From Bacteroidota bacterium (GTDB lineage Bacteria > Bacteroidota > Bacteroidia > Bacteroidales > JACABE01): DNA of 57,469 bases. Position 1 is the stretch's first letter. Every line of letters starts with the position of its first letter. The notes under the pieces are model-generated. The model had not been told where the DNA came from and made no database searches. It was given only the letters and a program-made list of their open reading frames with translations. The stretch is taken from the NCBI GenBank assembly GCA_026391675.1, contig JAPLDQ010000029.1, positions 1 to 57,469 on the forward strand, given 5' to 3'. Below, piece after piece: positions 45,939-57,469 of this stretch. The position numbers and the translations under genes were made by a program.

Positions 45939-48900
45939 ATGAAAAAATCATTATTATTTTTAGGCTTTATGATCTTCAATTTGCTTAGTTGGGGACAAAT
46001 AACAATTTCAGGTTCTGCAGGAGGTACAATAGATGGAGTATATACTTCATTAACAAATACAGGCGGTGCATTTTCTGCAATAAATGGTGCATCACAAACC
46101 GGAGCAACTATCAGTATTTCAATAACAGCTGATGTAACAACAGAAACGGGTACAATTCCTCTGAATGCAGGGGCATGGACAAGTCTTAATATTTCTCCTT
46201 CAGGAGGTGCTGCCAGAACAATTTCAGGCGTTGTTGGAGGAGCTACTTTTACAGGGGCAATTCCGGTTTCTTCTACAACAATGACGGTTTCTGCCGCACC
46301 TACATCAGGTACAATTACCGTTGGACAATTAATAACAGGAACAAATATTCTTCCTAATACATTCGTTACAGCCATACTCACCGGAACCGGTGGAATAGGA
46401 ACCTATACTGTTAGTCAGGCTCCTACTACTGCTGTTAGTGGAACAGTTACAGCTGTTGGTAGTCTGATAACATTAAATGGTGCAGATAATGTAACAATTG
46501 ATGGTTTAAATACCGGTGGAAACGGTCTTACTATAGGGAATCAGGCTCCCGGTTCAACTTATACCATAAGTTTAATAAATGATGCTAGCTTTAATACATT
46601 TACCAAAACTACTATTACCGGTGCCGGAAGTACATTAGGATACGGCATAGTGAATTTTGGCTTAGGAACAGTAAGCGGTAATGATAATAATAATATTAAC
46701 AATTGTAATATTTCAGCACCTACTATTGCCGGAGCAGTTTTTACCGGCAGTATCTCAACTACAACACTTACTGTAACTGCTATGACCTCAGGTGTTATCC
46801 AGGTTGGGTCAACTTTAACAGGAACCGGTGTAACAGCAGGAACTATTGTAACAGCTATAGTTAGTGGTACTGGTGGTATTGGAACTTATACAATAACACC
46901 ATCACAAACAGTTGCAAGTACAACAATTACAGCTACATCCGGATTTGCAGCCAATTCTATATTCTCTTTAGGAACGAGTAATACGATAGATAACAGCAAT
47001 AATACTATAAATGCTAATAATATTTCAGATTTTTACGGACCTGCAATTACAACCATTGGCGTTTGGATAAATAATAACAATGCCAATAGTTCTTCAGCAT
47101 GGACAATTACAAATAATAAGTTGTTTTATACTGCTACCCGTCTTTTTACAACAGCCAATACAGACCATGGTATAAATATCGGAGGTGGAGCAGGATATAC
47201 CATAACCGGTAACACAATAGGTTTTTCGAATTCAAGTGGAACAGGTTATATGAATATGGTTGGGAATTCTGTCCCGATATCAGGTTTCCCAAACAGTTTT
47301 GTTGCAACTGGTACTGGTAATGCATGCAGACTTTTTGCAATTACAGGTAATTTTCTGGCAGGTGGTACAGTATCAGAAATTCAAAATAATACGATAGCAA
47401 ATATAGCTATTTATTCTACCAGTGGAGCCAGTACTCAGGGTGTAATATGTGGTATCAATATTGGAAGCGGAAATGTAAATATAGGAACAACAGCTGCTAA
47501 TATTATAGGAACAAATTCTGGAACCGGGTCGATTTTTATCTCCTCAAGCACTGTAGGTGCAAATCTTACAGGAATTTATGCAACATCAGTAAATAATGTA
47601 GCTATACAAAATAATATTATTGGAGGTATTGAATCTTCTGCCAGAACTACAGGTACAGCCTCCGGTTTTGTCGGGATAAGGATAGCCGGTGCCGCTAATT
47701 ATACTGTTTCGAACAATAGTATCGGAAATTCAACACCCAATAATATCAGAGCCGGATATTATATTACCGGAAGCAATTTAGGAATTGGTGCAACTGCTAC
47801 AACTGCTACCGGAGCATCAGCAATTTATGGGATTGATGGTTCTGCTGCTGTAGCAGCAGGAACTACAGGAAATAGTTTAATTATTAGTTCAAATACTATC
47901 AGGGGAATTTATGTAAGTGGTTCAGCAACAACATTCCTGGGTATAACTATGGCTGGTGCTATGACTGGTAGTACACCATTGGTTACAATAAATAACAACT
48001 TATTAGGAACATCTTCCACAGATTTTGTAACTTTTGGCTTTGCCAATTCCGGTGCATTTACCGGGATTTCATCAGCAAATACTGTTGCAACAACTCATAA
48101 TATCCAGAATAATGATTTCAGAGGAATTACTTATTCAGCTGCCAGTTCAGCTGCTCATACCTATATTACTGCAACAGGAGGTACAGCCGTTGGAAATGTT
48201 ACTACAATTTCAGGTAATACATTTACTAACCTGAATGTAAATACTACAGGGAGTGTAACATTTATTTCCCATTCCTATTTAGTCGCTTCAACAGCAACAC
48301 AGACGATAAATAATAATTCAATAGTTACTGCATTTAATAAGGCCGGTGCAGGAGGTACAGTTACACTTGCTACATCTGCTTCAACTTCAGCTGCAGGTGC
48401 TGTAATTAACCATACAAACAATAATTTTTCCAATATCACAGTAACAGGTGCTACAACAATAGCAGGCTGGTTAAGTACTGATGGCGGAACAGCCAATAAA
48501 AATTATACAGGCAATACTTTTAGTAACTGGACCGGCGGTTCAAGTGCTATTACTGCAATGAGCATTAATAATGGTGGCGGAAATGCAGGAAATGGAAATT
48601 ATATTTATAATAATACAATATCCAATATAACAGGAACAGGTGTTATAACAGGTTTAACATTTGGAACCTCAGCAGGTACACTGTTTACAGTTACCGGAAA
48701 TACTATAACAGGACTTTCATCTACAGGGACAGGAGGTGCTGTAACTGCGATTATTGCTGGTGGCTCTAATTCAAATGTATATTTAAATACCATCAATACT
48801 TTATCTTCAGCCAGCACTACAGCAACAGTTGCCGGTATCAGTTCTTCCGCAACTGCTGTGAATATATACAGCAATCTGATTAATACTCTTTCATGTGTTG

Positions 48901-51900
48901 GTTCTACTTCAGGTGTTACCAATGGTATTATGGTTACAGCAGGAACAACTGTAAATGTTTATAAAAATAAAATTTATGATTTAAATACGAGTGGTGCTTT
49001 TACAACAACACCCGGTGTAAATGGTATTTATATGAGTGGAGGTTTAACTGTTAACGCTTACAATAATTTAATTGGTGATTTAAGAGCTGCAGCTGCTGTT
49101 TCAACGGATGCTATAAGGGGAATCAGTATAACTTCCACAACTGCCAGTTCGGCTTATAATATTTATTATAATACTGTTTATTTAAGCGGTTCAGGTGGTA
49201 CAGATTTCGGTACATCTGGTATATTTCATGCTGCAAATGCCACTGCAACAACTGCTAAATTGGAATTAAGAAACAATATTATTTATAATAACTGCACCGC
49301 TTCAGGTTTAGGTATAACAGTTGCTTACCGCAGAAGTGCCGGTACAGCCGGGATGTTGTCAAACTATGCAAATACTTCAAATAATAATGATTTTTATGCA
49401 GGTATACCTTCAGCTACGAATCTGATATATTCAGACGGAACATCAAGTGCACAAACTATAGCTTTGTATAAATCCGGCGTTTTTACTGCTGGTAATATTG
49501 CACCCAGAGATGCAGCTTCTGTGTCTGAAGATCCTGAATTTCAATCTGTACTAGGGGCAAATGCAAATTTCTTAAAATTTAAAGTAACATCATCAAAACA
49601 AATTGAAAGTGGTGCTTCAAATATCACAACTTTTACTGATGATTATTTAGGAACAATTCGACAGGGTAATAGCGGCTACACAGGTAGCGGATCTGCTCCT
49701 GATATTGGTGCATGGGAACTGGAAGGTGTAGGTCTGGATTTAGTAGCTCCAACGATTAACTATACTAATATTTTAAACAATTCTTCAATTCTTACAAAAA
49801 CATTAAACAACTTTGCAACAATTACTGATGCATCTGCAGTTAATGTTACACCATTATTAAAACCAAGATTATATTTTAAGAAATCCACTGATGCAGATGC
49901 ATTTGTCGGAAATACAAGTGCAGATAATGGTTGGAAATGGGTGGAGGCTACAAACACAACTTCTCCTTTTAGTTTTGTTATTGACTATTCTATTATTAAT
50001 GGTGGAAGTGTTGCTGTTGGTAATACTATTAACTATTTTGTTATAGCACAGGATCTTGCACCAACACCAAACGTTGGATCTTTACCATCAGGTGTAAGTG
50101 CAACAAGTGTAAGTTCAATAACTACTGCTCCTGCATCTAGTTCTTTTACAATTTTAAATTCAATAAGTGGAAATTACTTTATTGGAGGAACAGGTGTAAC
50201 ACCTGCAACCACTCCTCAATTATGTACCTATGTTGATTTAACTGCTGCAATTGCTGATATTTCTACAAAAGAAATAACCGCACCTGTTACTTTGCAGCTT
50301 ACTTCAAATTATGCGTATACTGAGGAAGATGCTTATCCAATTACTATTCCTCTTTTTATCGGAGGTTCAGCAACTAATACTGTTACTATTCGCCCTTCAT
50401 CAGATATTACATCTCCAATAACCATCGCAAGTGGAAGTACAACTACTTCTACGATAGATATTAATGGAGGTAATTTTATAATTTTTGATGGCCGTCCGGG
50501 AGGAATTGGCAGTAATAAATATCTGCTTATAAAAAATACCAGTGGTACGGCTGCTGCAGCAGGAAATGCCATATTACTCAGAAATGAAGCTTCAAATAAT
50601 ACCCTTACTTATCTGGATGTACAATCAGCCAACGAAAATCTGCCAAGCAGTGCTGTTGTAACAACAGCCGGAGCTGTACCGGGAGCAATTGCAATCGGAA
50701 CAACCTCAGGAAGCAATGGGAATGATAATAATACCATATCCTATTGCGATATTCACTCTGCCGGTGCAAACCTGGGATGTTGTATTTATGCCGGAAATGG
50801 CACAAATGCAGGAACAGCAGGAAATAATGATAACAACGTCATAAGCAATAATAATATTTATGGTTTCTTTATGCCTACTTCTGCAAATGCAGGGATAGTA
50901 ATTGGATTAGGTAACAATACAACTATAATTACAAATAATAGCATATATCAACCAACTGCACTTTCTTATGCTGCAGGTACACAGGCTGTTCGCGGACTTT
51001 GGGTAACTCCAAATACCGGCTCTTTAACATCAGCAAGCGGAAATATAATCAATGGTAATTATATTGGTGGTTCAGCTCCATTATGCGGAGGAACTGCTCT
51101 TAATTTAACCGGTACAGCCAATTATACTTTTTATGGCATGGATATTTCAGTTGGTTTAGGCGCTGCAACCTCAATCCAAAACAATACAATTACAAACTGG
51201 AATTTAAACGGAGGCTGGAGCGGCAATTCTATGTATGGTATCAATGTTGCGAATGGTAATGTAAATGTTGGTTCAACCCCCGGCACTGGTAACTTAATCG
51301 GTTCTGCTACAACCAATGGAGCAATAACAATAACTACTTCAGTAACCAATGCAGGATTTATTGCTTTACGTTCAGGTGCCGGTGGTGCAATAAATTTTGC
51401 TTATAACACCATATCTGGTATTGATATGATAGGTAATGCATTAACTCTTGCAACAGGATTTAATGGTATTGCTGCTTCAGGAGGTGCTTCTGCCAACATT
51501 ACTAATAATATCGTAGGAAGTGCTACACTGGCAAATAGTATAAATATGGTTTCAACTTCTGTTACTTCAACAACTGCAAGTGCTGTTAGGGGTATAATAG
51601 CTAATGGAGCAACTACCTCAACAATATCCAATAATTTAGTTGCCAATATCAATTCTAATTATACAGGTACCGGAACAGCTTCAGGTAATACCATGGTTGG
51701 TATATCCGTAACATCCGGTTCAAGTACAATAAGTGGAAATACTGTCAGAAACCTGACCACTGCTTCACAATGTATAAGTACAGGAGGAACACCCGGTATA
51801 ATCGGGATAGCATTTACTTCAACAACTGCACCGGCTACTATTTCAGGTAATATAATTCATACTTTAAAAAATACGAATCCAACTGTAACTTTAGCTATTC

Positions 51901-54900
51901 AAAATACAGCTTTATATTATAGTGGTCCTACAAGTGGAACCAATATAATCGAAAAGAATTTCTTCCATAGTTTATCTATTGCTTCACCAACAAATTCCAC
52001 AGCTACAATAACCGGAATGGATTTAGCAGGAGGAACTGTTACTGTAAAAAACAATATGTTACGTCTGGGGTTGGATGAAACCGGAGCTTCGGTTATTTCA
52101 CCTTGTTTGGTAAGAGGTATAACAAAAAATGCTGCAGTATCCAATATTTATTTTAATAGTATTTACATTGGTGGTACAGGAGTTGGATCCAGTACTGTTA
52201 ATACATTTGCTTTGGTAAGAACAGGAACTGCAATTGATGACTGGAGAAACAATATCTGTGTTAATAACAGAACCAATGCTTCAGGTAGTGCAAAGCATTA
52301 TGCTATAAATTTAAATGCAATTACAACACTAACATTAAACAATAATATATATTTTGGAACTGGAGTCGGAACAGGAGGTTATGTTTTTGGATATAACGGT
52401 ACTGCTGATGTAGCTGCTTATTCTACTGGCTGGGTCTCTGGTGACGCCAATAGCTGGGAAAGGGATCCTCAGTTTATAGCTCCTAATGGTACTTCAACTA
52501 CGTTGGATTTACATATAAATCCTGCTATTGCTACACCTTCTGAAGGAAAAGCAGTAAATATTGCAACAATAACTGATGATTACGATGCACAGACCCGTTC
52601 AACTTTAACACCGGAAGATATTGGAGCAGATGCAGGTAATTTTACTGCATTACCTGTATGTTCAGGTGCTCCTGCTGCTTCTGTAATAAATGGTGTTTCT
52701 GCTGTATGTATAAATAAAGGAACTACTTTAACATTAAGTAATTCTTATTTTGATTTAGGTATAACTTATGCATGGTATTCAAGTAATACAGCCGGAGGTC
52801 CTTATACAACGGTACTCGGAAATCTGCCCTATCAGGCTACCGGAAATCTGACTTCACCTACTTATTATATATGCCAGATTGTTTGTAATACTGGTGGTAC
52901 TTTTACGACTACAACAACAGAAAAAGCCATATTAATTAATGCTTTACCAATTATTGGTCTTACACCTTCATCAGCAACTTATTGTACTCCCGGTGGTCAG
53001 GCAATTGCACTTACTGCATCAAATGCTTCCACTTATGTATGGTCTCCATCTGCAGGTTTAAGTGCAACTACAGGAAACAGTGTTATGGCAACACCAACTA
53101 CTTCAACTACTTATACAGTAACCGGTACTGATACCAATGGTTGTGTAAATACAGCAACTACTTTAATCTCAACAGCTCCGTATCCGGTATTGAGCATAAA
53201 TACTTCTGCAAATCCAATTTGTAATGGATCATCAACAACTTTAACTGCAAATGTAAGTAATGCTTCTTCAGGAACTGTTGGTGTAGCAACTACCACAATT
53301 GGTGGTAATGCCGGTAATCCTTACCGTGCTGGAACTACAGCTAACTATGAAGTAAGAACACAATTATTATATACTGCTGCTGAATTATCAGCTGCTGGTT
53401 TAAGTGCAGGACCTATTGTAGGTCTTGGGTTTACAACTACAGGAGCAACCGGAACAATTATTAACTTTACCATAGCAATTGGTAGTACAAATGTAACCGC
53501 ACTTACAGCTACATTTGAGACCTCTCCTATGACTACAGTATTTAATCAGGCCAGTTTAACACCAGTGGTTGGATTAAACATGCACACTTTTAATGCCGGT
53601 ACATTCAGCTGGGATGGTACATCAAATATTCTGGTCAATGTTTGTCAAAAACAATCACTTACTGGTACTGTAACTGTTTCAGCATACACACCTGCTACAA
53701 CCTCAAATAATCATATTACAGGACTTACCGGCTGCACAGTTGCTACAGGTGCCACTGTTGCTACCAAACCTATAATTACTTTCAATATTCCGATACTTTT
53801 TGATTATAGCTGGCAACCGGGAAGTTTAACCGGAAATGTGGCAGTTGTGAGTCCAACTACTACTACTGCCTATATTGTTACTGCTTCACATGTCAGTGGA
53901 TGTACTGCATCAAAAACAACCACTATTACAGTAGATCCTCCGGTTACTGTTACAAGTAATACGCCTTCATTTTGTATAACTGGAACTCCAACTTTAACTG
54001 CAAATGCTATGGCAGGAACTACTGTACAATGGCAGGAATCTACAATAAGTGCTTCAGGACCATGGACAAATGTAGGTACAAACAGCAATACTTATATTCC
54101 TGCATCTGCTATTACTTCAACAACCTATTATCAGGCTTTGGTTACTTGTAATCTAAGTAATATCAATTCAAATGTAGTAAGTGTTGTTGTAAATCCAACT
54201 TCTGTTGGTGGTACAGCTACAGCTAACACAAATACAGTTTGTTCCGGTACAGGAACTACAATCTCTTTGGCTGGCTATACCGGTAGTATTCAATGGCAAT
54301 CATCAACGGATAGTATTAGCTGGTCAAATATTTCAGGTCAGACATCATCCACTTTATCAACAGGAAATATAACTGCTCAGACTTATTACAGAGCAGCTGT
54401 AAAAAGTGGGCTTTGCAATGGTGATACATCAAGTGTTGCAACAGTTTATATAAATCCTGTCAGTATTGGTGGTCATATTGCCGGAAGTGCTGCTGTATGT
54501 GCCGGTAATAACAATACTTTACTGACATTATCAGGAAATACAGGAAATATTACAAAATGGCAGTCTTCACCAAACGGAACTACCTGGAATGATATTGCCA
54601 ATACTACAAACACATACAATGCTATTAATTTAACAGCTACATACCGCTACAGAGCTGTTGTGCAAAGTGGAGTATGTAATTCTGCTTTTTCAGATACAGC
54701 AATTATTACAGTAAATGCTATACCAACAGCCAGTATTACACATAATCCTTCAATGTGTGCCGGAGATAGTATGTTGATAAGTGTGAATCTTACAGGTACA
54801 GCACCATGGAGTATCGTTGTAACCAACGGAGTTGACGGAAACTTCCCGATAAGTGGAATTTCTGCTTCACCATGGACAAGTATGGAACACCCGGTCCCGG

Positions 54901-57469
54901 CAAATACTTACGCTGTACTTAGCGTTACCGATGGCAACGGATGTTTAAATTCAACGGTTGTTACTACAACGATAACGATAAATCCTTTACCAGTTCCTTT
55001 AATAACAGGTGTTAGTCCTGTTTGTGCAGTTTCTTCAGGCAATGTATATTCTACTCAGGCCGGAATGACAAATTATATTTGGAATGTTTCTGCAGGTGGT
55101 ACAATTACAGCCGGAGGCGGAACAAATTCAATTACTGTAAGTTGGAACACAACTTCAGCTCAAACTGTTAGTGTTAAATATACCAATGCCAACGGATGTA
55201 CTGCTGCAACACCAACAGTATATAATGTAGTAATAAATCCTGTAAATGTTGGAGGTGCAATAAGTGGTGCAGCCACTGTTTGTTCCGGTACCAACAGTAC
55301 TTTACTGACATTAAACGGTAATATTGGTAATGTTTTAAGATGGGAAGCTTCAATCAATGGAGGAACCAGCTGGACAACGATAACTAATACAGCAAATACC
55401 TATACAGCAACTAATTTAACAACTACAACTCAATACAGAGCTGTTGTTCAAAGTGGTGTTTGTGATCCTGCAAATTCTTCAATAGCTATTATAACTGTTG
55501 ATCCTATAACTTTAGCAGGTGCTGTTACAGGAGGAGCAACCGTTTGTTCAGGGACTAACAGTACATTATTAACATTAGGTACACATACCGGAAGTATTTT
55601 AAAATGGCAATCCTCTCCAAACGGAACAAGCTGGACTGATATAGCAAATACTACCAATACTTATACCGCCACAAATTTAACTTCAACAACTCAATTCAGA
55701 GCAGTTGTACAAAGTGGTGTATGTTCAACCGGAAATTCTGCTACTGCAACAATTACCGTTGATCCAATCAGCATTGGCGGTACATTAAGCAGCGATACAA
55801 CATTCTGTTCAACCAACAACAGCAGATTATTAACTTTAGCCGGAAATAACGGAAATATTATCAGATGGGAAAATTCAATCAATGGTGGAACAAGCTGGAA
55901 TCCTGTTTCTAACACAGTTAATACTTATACTACAAATAATGTTGCTTTAACTACAAAATACAGAGTTGTTGTTCAAAACGGCAGCTGTGCTGCAGCAAAT
56001 TCATCAGTTGTAACTATTACAATTAATACTCCACCTGCTGCAAGTATTATCAGTTTTACAAACCCTAGTGTTTGTGGTGCTGCTAACGGAACAGCTACTG
56101 TAAATACAGCCAGCTCATATCACTGGAATACAACTCCTGTTCAGACTTCACAAATAGCAACAGGATTGGCATCCGGTACTTATTTTGTTACCATTTCAGA
56201 TGGTGTATGCAGCAATTCAACATCCGTAACCATAAGTGATCCAAGTGCTCCGACTGTAACTATTGGTTCAACTGCAACTGTAACTTGTTCCGGTTCGCCT
56301 GTTACCTTTACCGGTAACGGTGCTACAACTTATGAATTCTTTATCAATGGCGTATCTCAGGGTGCTCCTACCACAACCAATACCTTAACTACTACTAACC
56401 TTGTCAATGGCAATGTAGTAACTGTAAGAGGTGTAACTGCAGGTTGTACAGGTAACAGTGGAGGTATTACCATGACAGTTGACCCAGTTAGTAACGGTGG
56501 TACCTTAAGCGGTGCTGCTACAGTTTGTTCAAGTGGCAACAGTACATTATTAACCCTTAACAGTTTTGCAGGAGTTATTCAAAAATGGCAATCATCACCA
56601 AACGGAACAACCTGGACTGATATTGCCAATACAACAAATACCTATACCGCAACCAACCTGACAGCTACAACACAATACAGAGCTGTTGTTCAGAGCGGTG
56701 TTTGTAGTTCAGCCAATTCAACTGTGGCAATTGTAACTGTAACCCCAATGCCGACAGCAAGTATCAGTTATGCAGGTACACCATACTGTTCTACCTTAAC
56801 AACCGGACAGGCTGTTACTTTAACAGGAACAACAGGTGGTACTTACAGTGCTGCTGCCGGTTTAATTATTAATGCTGCAACAGGTGCTGTTACACCAAGT
56901 ACAAGCACAGCAGGTACTTATACTGTAACTTATAACATTGCTGCTGCAGGTGGTTGTGCTGCTGTTAATGCAACATCAGCTGTAACCATTACAACGGTTC
57001 CAACTGCTACAATATCTTATGCAGGAACACCATACTGTAATTCATTATCAACAGCACAAGCTGTTACTCAAACAGGAACAACAGGAGGTACCTACAGTGC
57101 TGCTGCCGGTTTAAGTATTAATGCAACTACAGGTGCTATTACACCTAGTACAACGACTGCCGGTACTTATACAGTAATTTATACCATTCCTGCCGGAAGT
57201 GGTTGTGCTGCTGTTCCGGTTACTACTTCTGTAACAATAACTACACTTCCGACAGCAGGTATCAGTTACGCTGGCTCACCATACTGTTCAACTGTTGCTA
57301 CTGCTCAAGCAGTTACACTAACAGGAACAACAGGAGGTACTTACAGTGCTGCTGCAGGTTTAATTCTTAATGCTACTACAGGTGCAATCACTCCAAGTAC
57401 AAGTACTGCCGGTAATTATACCGTAACTTATACCATAGCTGCTGCAAGTGGTTGTGCTGCTGTTACTGC
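45939..57469 (+). CDS. Giant secreted repeat protein, 3' end beyond the window
   Basis: From ATG 45939 the frame stays open to the last base: at least 3843 codons, no stop. A signal peptide ([20 protein letters not shown]) opens the chain. Residues about 20-1270 form a beta-helix region that contains two Gly/Thr-rich inserts (101-172 and 265-332). A linking region (1270-1410) and a second beta-helix (about 1410-2240, ending near GADAG) follow. Then come Ig/PKD-like modules, six 87-89-residue repeats (nucleotides 54195-56750) and three 83-residue repeats (56751-57469). It is a larger paralogue of the 1325-residue protein. No catalytic domain is seen. A T9SS tail would be expected beyond the window but is not visible. 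Probably a giant surface adhesin or filament. Confidence 0.85.
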   Translation, partial: MKKSLLFLGFMIFNLLSWGQITISGSAGGTIDGVYTSLTNTGGAFSAINGASQTGATISISITADVTTETGTIPLNAGAWTSLNISPSGGAARTISGVVGGATFTGAIPVSSTTMTVSAAPTSGTITVGQLITGTNILPNTFVTAILTGTGGIGTYTVSQAPTTAVSGTVTAVGSLITLNGADNVTIDGLNTGGNGLTIGNQAPGSTYTISLINDASFNTFTKTTITGAGSTLGYGIVNFGLGTVSGNDNNNINNCNISAPTIAGAVFTGSISTTTLTVTAMTSGVIQVGSTLTGTGVTAGTIVTAIVSGTGGIGTYTITPSQTVASTTITATSGFAANSIFSLGTSNTIDNSNNTINANNISDFYGPAITTIGVWINNNNANSSSAWTITNNKLFYTATRLFTTANTDHGINIGGGAGYTITGNTIGFSNSSGTGYMNMVGNSVPISGFPNSFVATGTGNACRLFAITGNFLAGGTVSEIQNNTIANIAIYSTSGASTQGVICGINIGSGNVNIGTTAANIIGTNSGTGSIFISSSTVGANLTGIYATSVNNVAIQNNIIGGIESSARTTGTASGFVGIRIAGAANYTVSNNSIGNSTPNNIRAGYYITGSNLGIGATATTATGASAIYGIDGSAAVAAGTTGNSLIISSNTIRGIYVSGSATTFLGITMAGAMTGSTPLVTINNNLLGTSSTDFVTFGFANSGAFTGISSANTVATTHNIQNNDFRGITYSAASSAAHTYITATGGTAVGNVTTISGNTFTNLNVNTTGSVTFISHSYLVASTATQTINNNSIVTAFNKAGAGGTVTLATSASTSAAGAVINHTNNNFSNITVTGATTIAGWLSTDGGTANKNYTGNTFSNWTGGSSAITAMSINNGGGNAGNGNYIYNNTISNITGTGVITGLTFGTSAGTLFTVTGNTITGLSSTGTGGAVTAIIAGGSNSNVYLNTINTLSSASTTATVAGISSSATAVNIYSNLINTLSCVGSTSGVTNGIMVTAGTTVNVYKNKIYDLNTSGAFTTTPGVNGIYMSGGLTVNAYNNLIGDLRAAAAVSTDAIRGISITSTTASSAYNIYYNTVYLSGSGGTDFGTSGIFHAANATATTAKLELRNNIIYNNCTASGLGITVAYRRSAGTAGMLSNYANTSNNNDFYAGIPSATNLIYSDGTSSAQTIALYKSGVFTAGNIAPRDAASVSEDPEFQSVLGANANFLKFKVTSSKQIESGASNITTFTDDYLGTIRQGNSGYTGSGSAPDIGAWELEGVGLDLVAPTINYTNILNNSSILTKTLNNFATITDASAVNVTPLLKPRLYFKKSTDADAFVGNTSADNGWKWVEATNTTSPFSFVIDYSIINGGSVAVGNTINYFVIAQDLAPTPNVGSLPSGVSATSVSSITTAPASSSFTILNSISGNYFIGGTGVTPATTPQLCTYVDLTAAIADISTKEITAPVTLQLTSNYAYTEEDAYPITIPLFIGGSATNTVTIRPSSDITSPITIASGSTTTSTIDINGGNFIIFDGRPGGIGSNKYLLIKNTSGTAAAAGNAILLRNEASNNTLTYLDVQSANENLPSSAVVTTAGAVPGAIAIGTTSGSNGNDNNTISYCDIHSAGANLGCCIYAGNGTNAGTAGNNDNNVISNNNIYGFFMPTSANAGIVIGLGNNTTIITNNSIYQPTALSYAAGTQAVRGLWVTPNTGSLTSASGNIINGNYIGGSAPLCGGTALNLTGTANYTFYGMDISVGLGAATSIQNNTITNWNLNGGWSGNSMYGINVANGNVNVGSTPGTGNLIGSATTNGAITITTSVTNAGFIALRSGAGGAINFAYNTISGIDMIGNALTLATGFNGIAASGGASANITNNIVGSATLANSINMVSTSVTSTTASAVRGIIANGATTSTISNNLVANINSNYTGTGTASGNTMVGISVTSGSSTISGNTVRNLTTASQCISTGGTPGIIGIAFTSTTAPATISGNIIHTLKNTNPTVTLAIQNTALYYSGPTSGTNIIEKNFFHSLSIASPTNSTATITGMDLAGGTVTVKNNMLRLGLDETGASVISPCLVRGITKNAAVSNIYFNSIYIGGTGVGSSTVNTFALVRTGTAIDDWRNNICVNNRTNASGSAKHYAINLNAITTLTLNNNIYFGTGVGTGGYVFGYNGTADVAAYSTGWVSGDANSWERDPQFIAPNGTSTTLDLHINPAIATPSEGKAVNIATITDDYDAQTRSTLTPEDIGADAGNFTALPVCSGAPAASVINGVSAVCINKGTTLTLSNSYFDLGITYAWYSSNTAGGPYTTVLGNLPYQATGNLTSPTYYICQIVCNTGGTFTTTTTEKAILINALPIIGLTPSSATYCTPGGQAIALTASNASTYVWSPSAGLSATTGNSVMATPTTSTTYTVTGTDTNGCVNTATTLISTAPYPVLSINTSANPICNGSSTTLTANVSNASSGTVGVATTTIGGNAGNPYRAGTTANYEVRTQLLYTAAELSAAGLSAGPIVGLGFTTTGATGTIINFTIAIGSTNVTALTATFETSPMTTVFNQASLTPVVGLNMHTFNAGTFSWDGTSNILVNVCQKQSLTGTVTVSAYTPATTSNNHITGLTGCTVATGATVATKPIITFNIPILFDYSWQPGSLTGNVAVVSPTTTTAYIVTASHVSGCTASKTTTITVDPPVTVTSNTPSFCITGTPTLTANAMAGTTVQWQESTISASGPWTNVGTNSNTYIPASAITSTTYYQALVTCNLSNINSNVVSVVVNPTSVGGTATANTNTVCSGTGTTISLAGYTGSIQWQSSTDSISWSNISGQTSSTLSTGNITAQTYYRAAVKSGLCNGDTSSVATVYINPVSIGGHIAGSAAVCAGNNNTLLTLSGNTGNITKWQSSPNGTTWNDIANTTNTYNAINLTATYRYRAVVQSGVCNSAFSDTAIITVNAIPTASITHNPSMCAGDSMLISVNLTGTAPWSIVVTNGVDGNFPISGISASPWTSMEHPVPANTYAVLSVTDGNGCLNSTVVTTTITINPLPVPLITGVSPVCAVSSGNVYSTQAGMTNYIWNVSAGGTITAGGGTNSITVSWNTTSAQTVSVKYTNANGCTAATPTVYNVVINPVNVGGAISGAATVCSGTNSTLLTLNGNIGNVLRWEASINGGTSWTTITNTANTYTATNLTTTTQYRAVVQSGVCDPANSSIAIITVDPITLAGAVTGGATVCSGTNSTLLTLGTHTGSILKWQSSPNGTSWTDIANTTNTYTATNLTSTTQFRAVVQSGVCSTGNSATATITVDPISIGGTLSSDTTFCSTNNSRLLTLAGNNGNIIRWENSINGGTSWNPVSNTVNTYTTNNVALTTKYRVVVQNGSCAAANSSVVTITINTPPAASIISFTNPSVCGAANGTATVNTASSYHWNTTPVQTSQIATGLASGTYFVTISDGVCSNSTSVTISDPSAPTVTIGSTATVTCSGSPVTFTGNGATTYEFFINGVSQGAPTTTNTLTTTNLVNGNVVTVRGVTAGCTGNSGGITMTVDPVSNGGTLSGAATVCSSGNSTLLTLNSFAGVIQKWQSSPNGTTWTDIANTTNTYTATNLTATTQYRAVVQSGVCSSANSTVAIVTVTPMPTASISYAGTPYCSTLTTGQAVTLTGTTGGTYSAAAGLIINAATGAVTPSTSTAGTYTVTYNIAAAGGCAAVNATSAVTITTVPTATISYAGTPYCNSLSTAQAVTQTGTTGGTYSAAAGLSINATTGAITPSTTTAGTYTVIYTIPAGSGCAAVPVTTSVTITTLPTAGISYAGSPYCSTVATAQAVTLTGTTGGTYSAAAGLILNATTGAITPSTSTAGNYTVTYTIAAASGCAAVT
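46239..46454. repeat. Gly/Thr-rich insert, copy 1, in the giant gene
   Basis: The copy encodes about 72 residues with the pattern [17 protein letters not shown], then [14 protein letters not shown] second copy lies at 46731-46934. It interrupts beta-helix coils. Confidence 0.75.
46731..46934. repeat. Gly/Thr-rich insert, copy 2, in the giant gene
   Basis: The copy encodes about 68 residues: [16 protein letters not shown], then [14 protein letters not shown]. It is similar in layout to copy 1 but clearly diverged in sequence. Confidence 0.75.
54195..56750. repeat. Six Ig-like repeats of 261-267 bp in the giant gene
   Basis: Units begin at 54195, 54456, 55239, 55503, 55764 and 56484. They share a VCSGT-like start (VCSGT/VCSSG/VCAGN/FCSTN), then [12 protein letters not shown] or WEASINGG, and [10 protein letters not shown] (or a variant). 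They are not strictly contiguous; other modules sit after the second and fifth. Confidence 0.8.
56751..57469. repeat. Three 249-bp tandem repeats at the window end
   Basis: Units begin at 56751, 57000 and 57249 (the last is cut by the window). Each encodes 83 residues opening [14 protein letters not shown] or a close copy, with [11 protein letters not shown] and ATTGA in the middle. They match the repeats of the gene at 39118. Confidence 0.88.

Noticed and set aside
48034-48234. Plus-strand frame of 66 residues in the giant gene
   Set aside because: It lies in another frame of the same repeat-rich DNA and has no signal, promoter or domain.
45923-56539. Many antisense open frames of 60-150 residues across the giant gene
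   Set aside because: They are Val/Pro/Ala-rich and come from the Thr/Ser/Asn-rich repeats read in reverse. The plus-strand frame is unbroken.
54195-57469. CRISPR-like or transposon repeats near the window end
   Set aside because: The repeats are in-frame protein modules of 249-267 bp, diverged and coding.
28232-57469. Prophage or integrative element at the right end
   Set aside because: No integrase, terminase, capsid, transposase or att-like duplication is seen, and codon use matches the rest of the A+T-rich DNA.

Overview
The window looks like a low-G+C chromosome segment of a member of the Bacteroidota. Four signs support this. Promoters carry the phylum-specific -7 box TAnnTTTG. Several large secreted proteins end in type IX secretion (T9SS) sorting tails. 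There are Omp28-like lipoproteins and an SpoIIM-like/DUF4129/DUF4350/MoxR/DUF58 cluster. The genus cannot be fixed by reading. A flavodiiron protein suggests an anaerobic or microaerobic life, and a dihaem cytochrome c implies some respiration.

Layout. Bases 1 to about 490 are strikingly G+C-rich and hold the end of one gene and a G+C-rich terminator. The switch to A+T-rich DNA falls in or beside tRNA-Pro(TGG), which is paired with tRNA-Ser(GCT). This is either a contig misjoin or an element inserted at a tRNA gene. Bases 0.9-4.6 kb carry an HD-domain protein, CorA, a YhcC-type radical SAM protein and a cytidylate kinase-like protein, separated by unusual 7-bp tandem repeats. Bases 4.6-14.2 kb are minus-strand: a BatA-like vWA protein, topoisomerase IV subunit A (parC), a flavodiiron protein and a lipoprotein form one likely operon. 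A rubredoxin-like membrane protein, MscL, a beta-carbonic anhydrase-like protein and a dihaem cytochrome c follow. Bases 14.4-16.9 kb hold an unknown protein, an SDR oxidoreductase and an RDD membrane protein. Bases 17.1-23.3 kb form a tight operon: SpoIIM-like, DUF4129-like, DUF4350-like, MoxR ATPase, DUF58. Bases 23.6-27.6 kb hold two thioredoxin-fold lipoproteins, a long-chain acyl-CoA ligase and a cold-shock protein, all on the minus strand.

From 28.2 kb to the end the window is an island for secretion of large proteins. It contains an endonuclease I/lamin-tail protein, a TPR histidine kinase with a LuxR-type response regulator, and a stand-alone receiver domain. The receiver heads an apparent operon of a beta-helix protein, a second beta-helix/Ig-repeat protein and a PNGase F-like N-glycanase, all with T9SS tails. 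Last comes a giant open frame that starts at 45939 and runs off the window without a stop: at least 3843 codons, two beta-helix regions, then arrays of Ig-like repeats. Its final 249-bp repeats are the same family as those in the 1325-residue protein at 39118, so the two are paralogues with shared repeat modules.

The best candidates for new biology are the two-component/receiver plus secreted-glycanase/giant-adhesin island, the giant repeat protein itself, a lamin-tail domain inserted inside an FN3 domain, the heptameric intergenic repeats, and the composition break at the tRNA locus.
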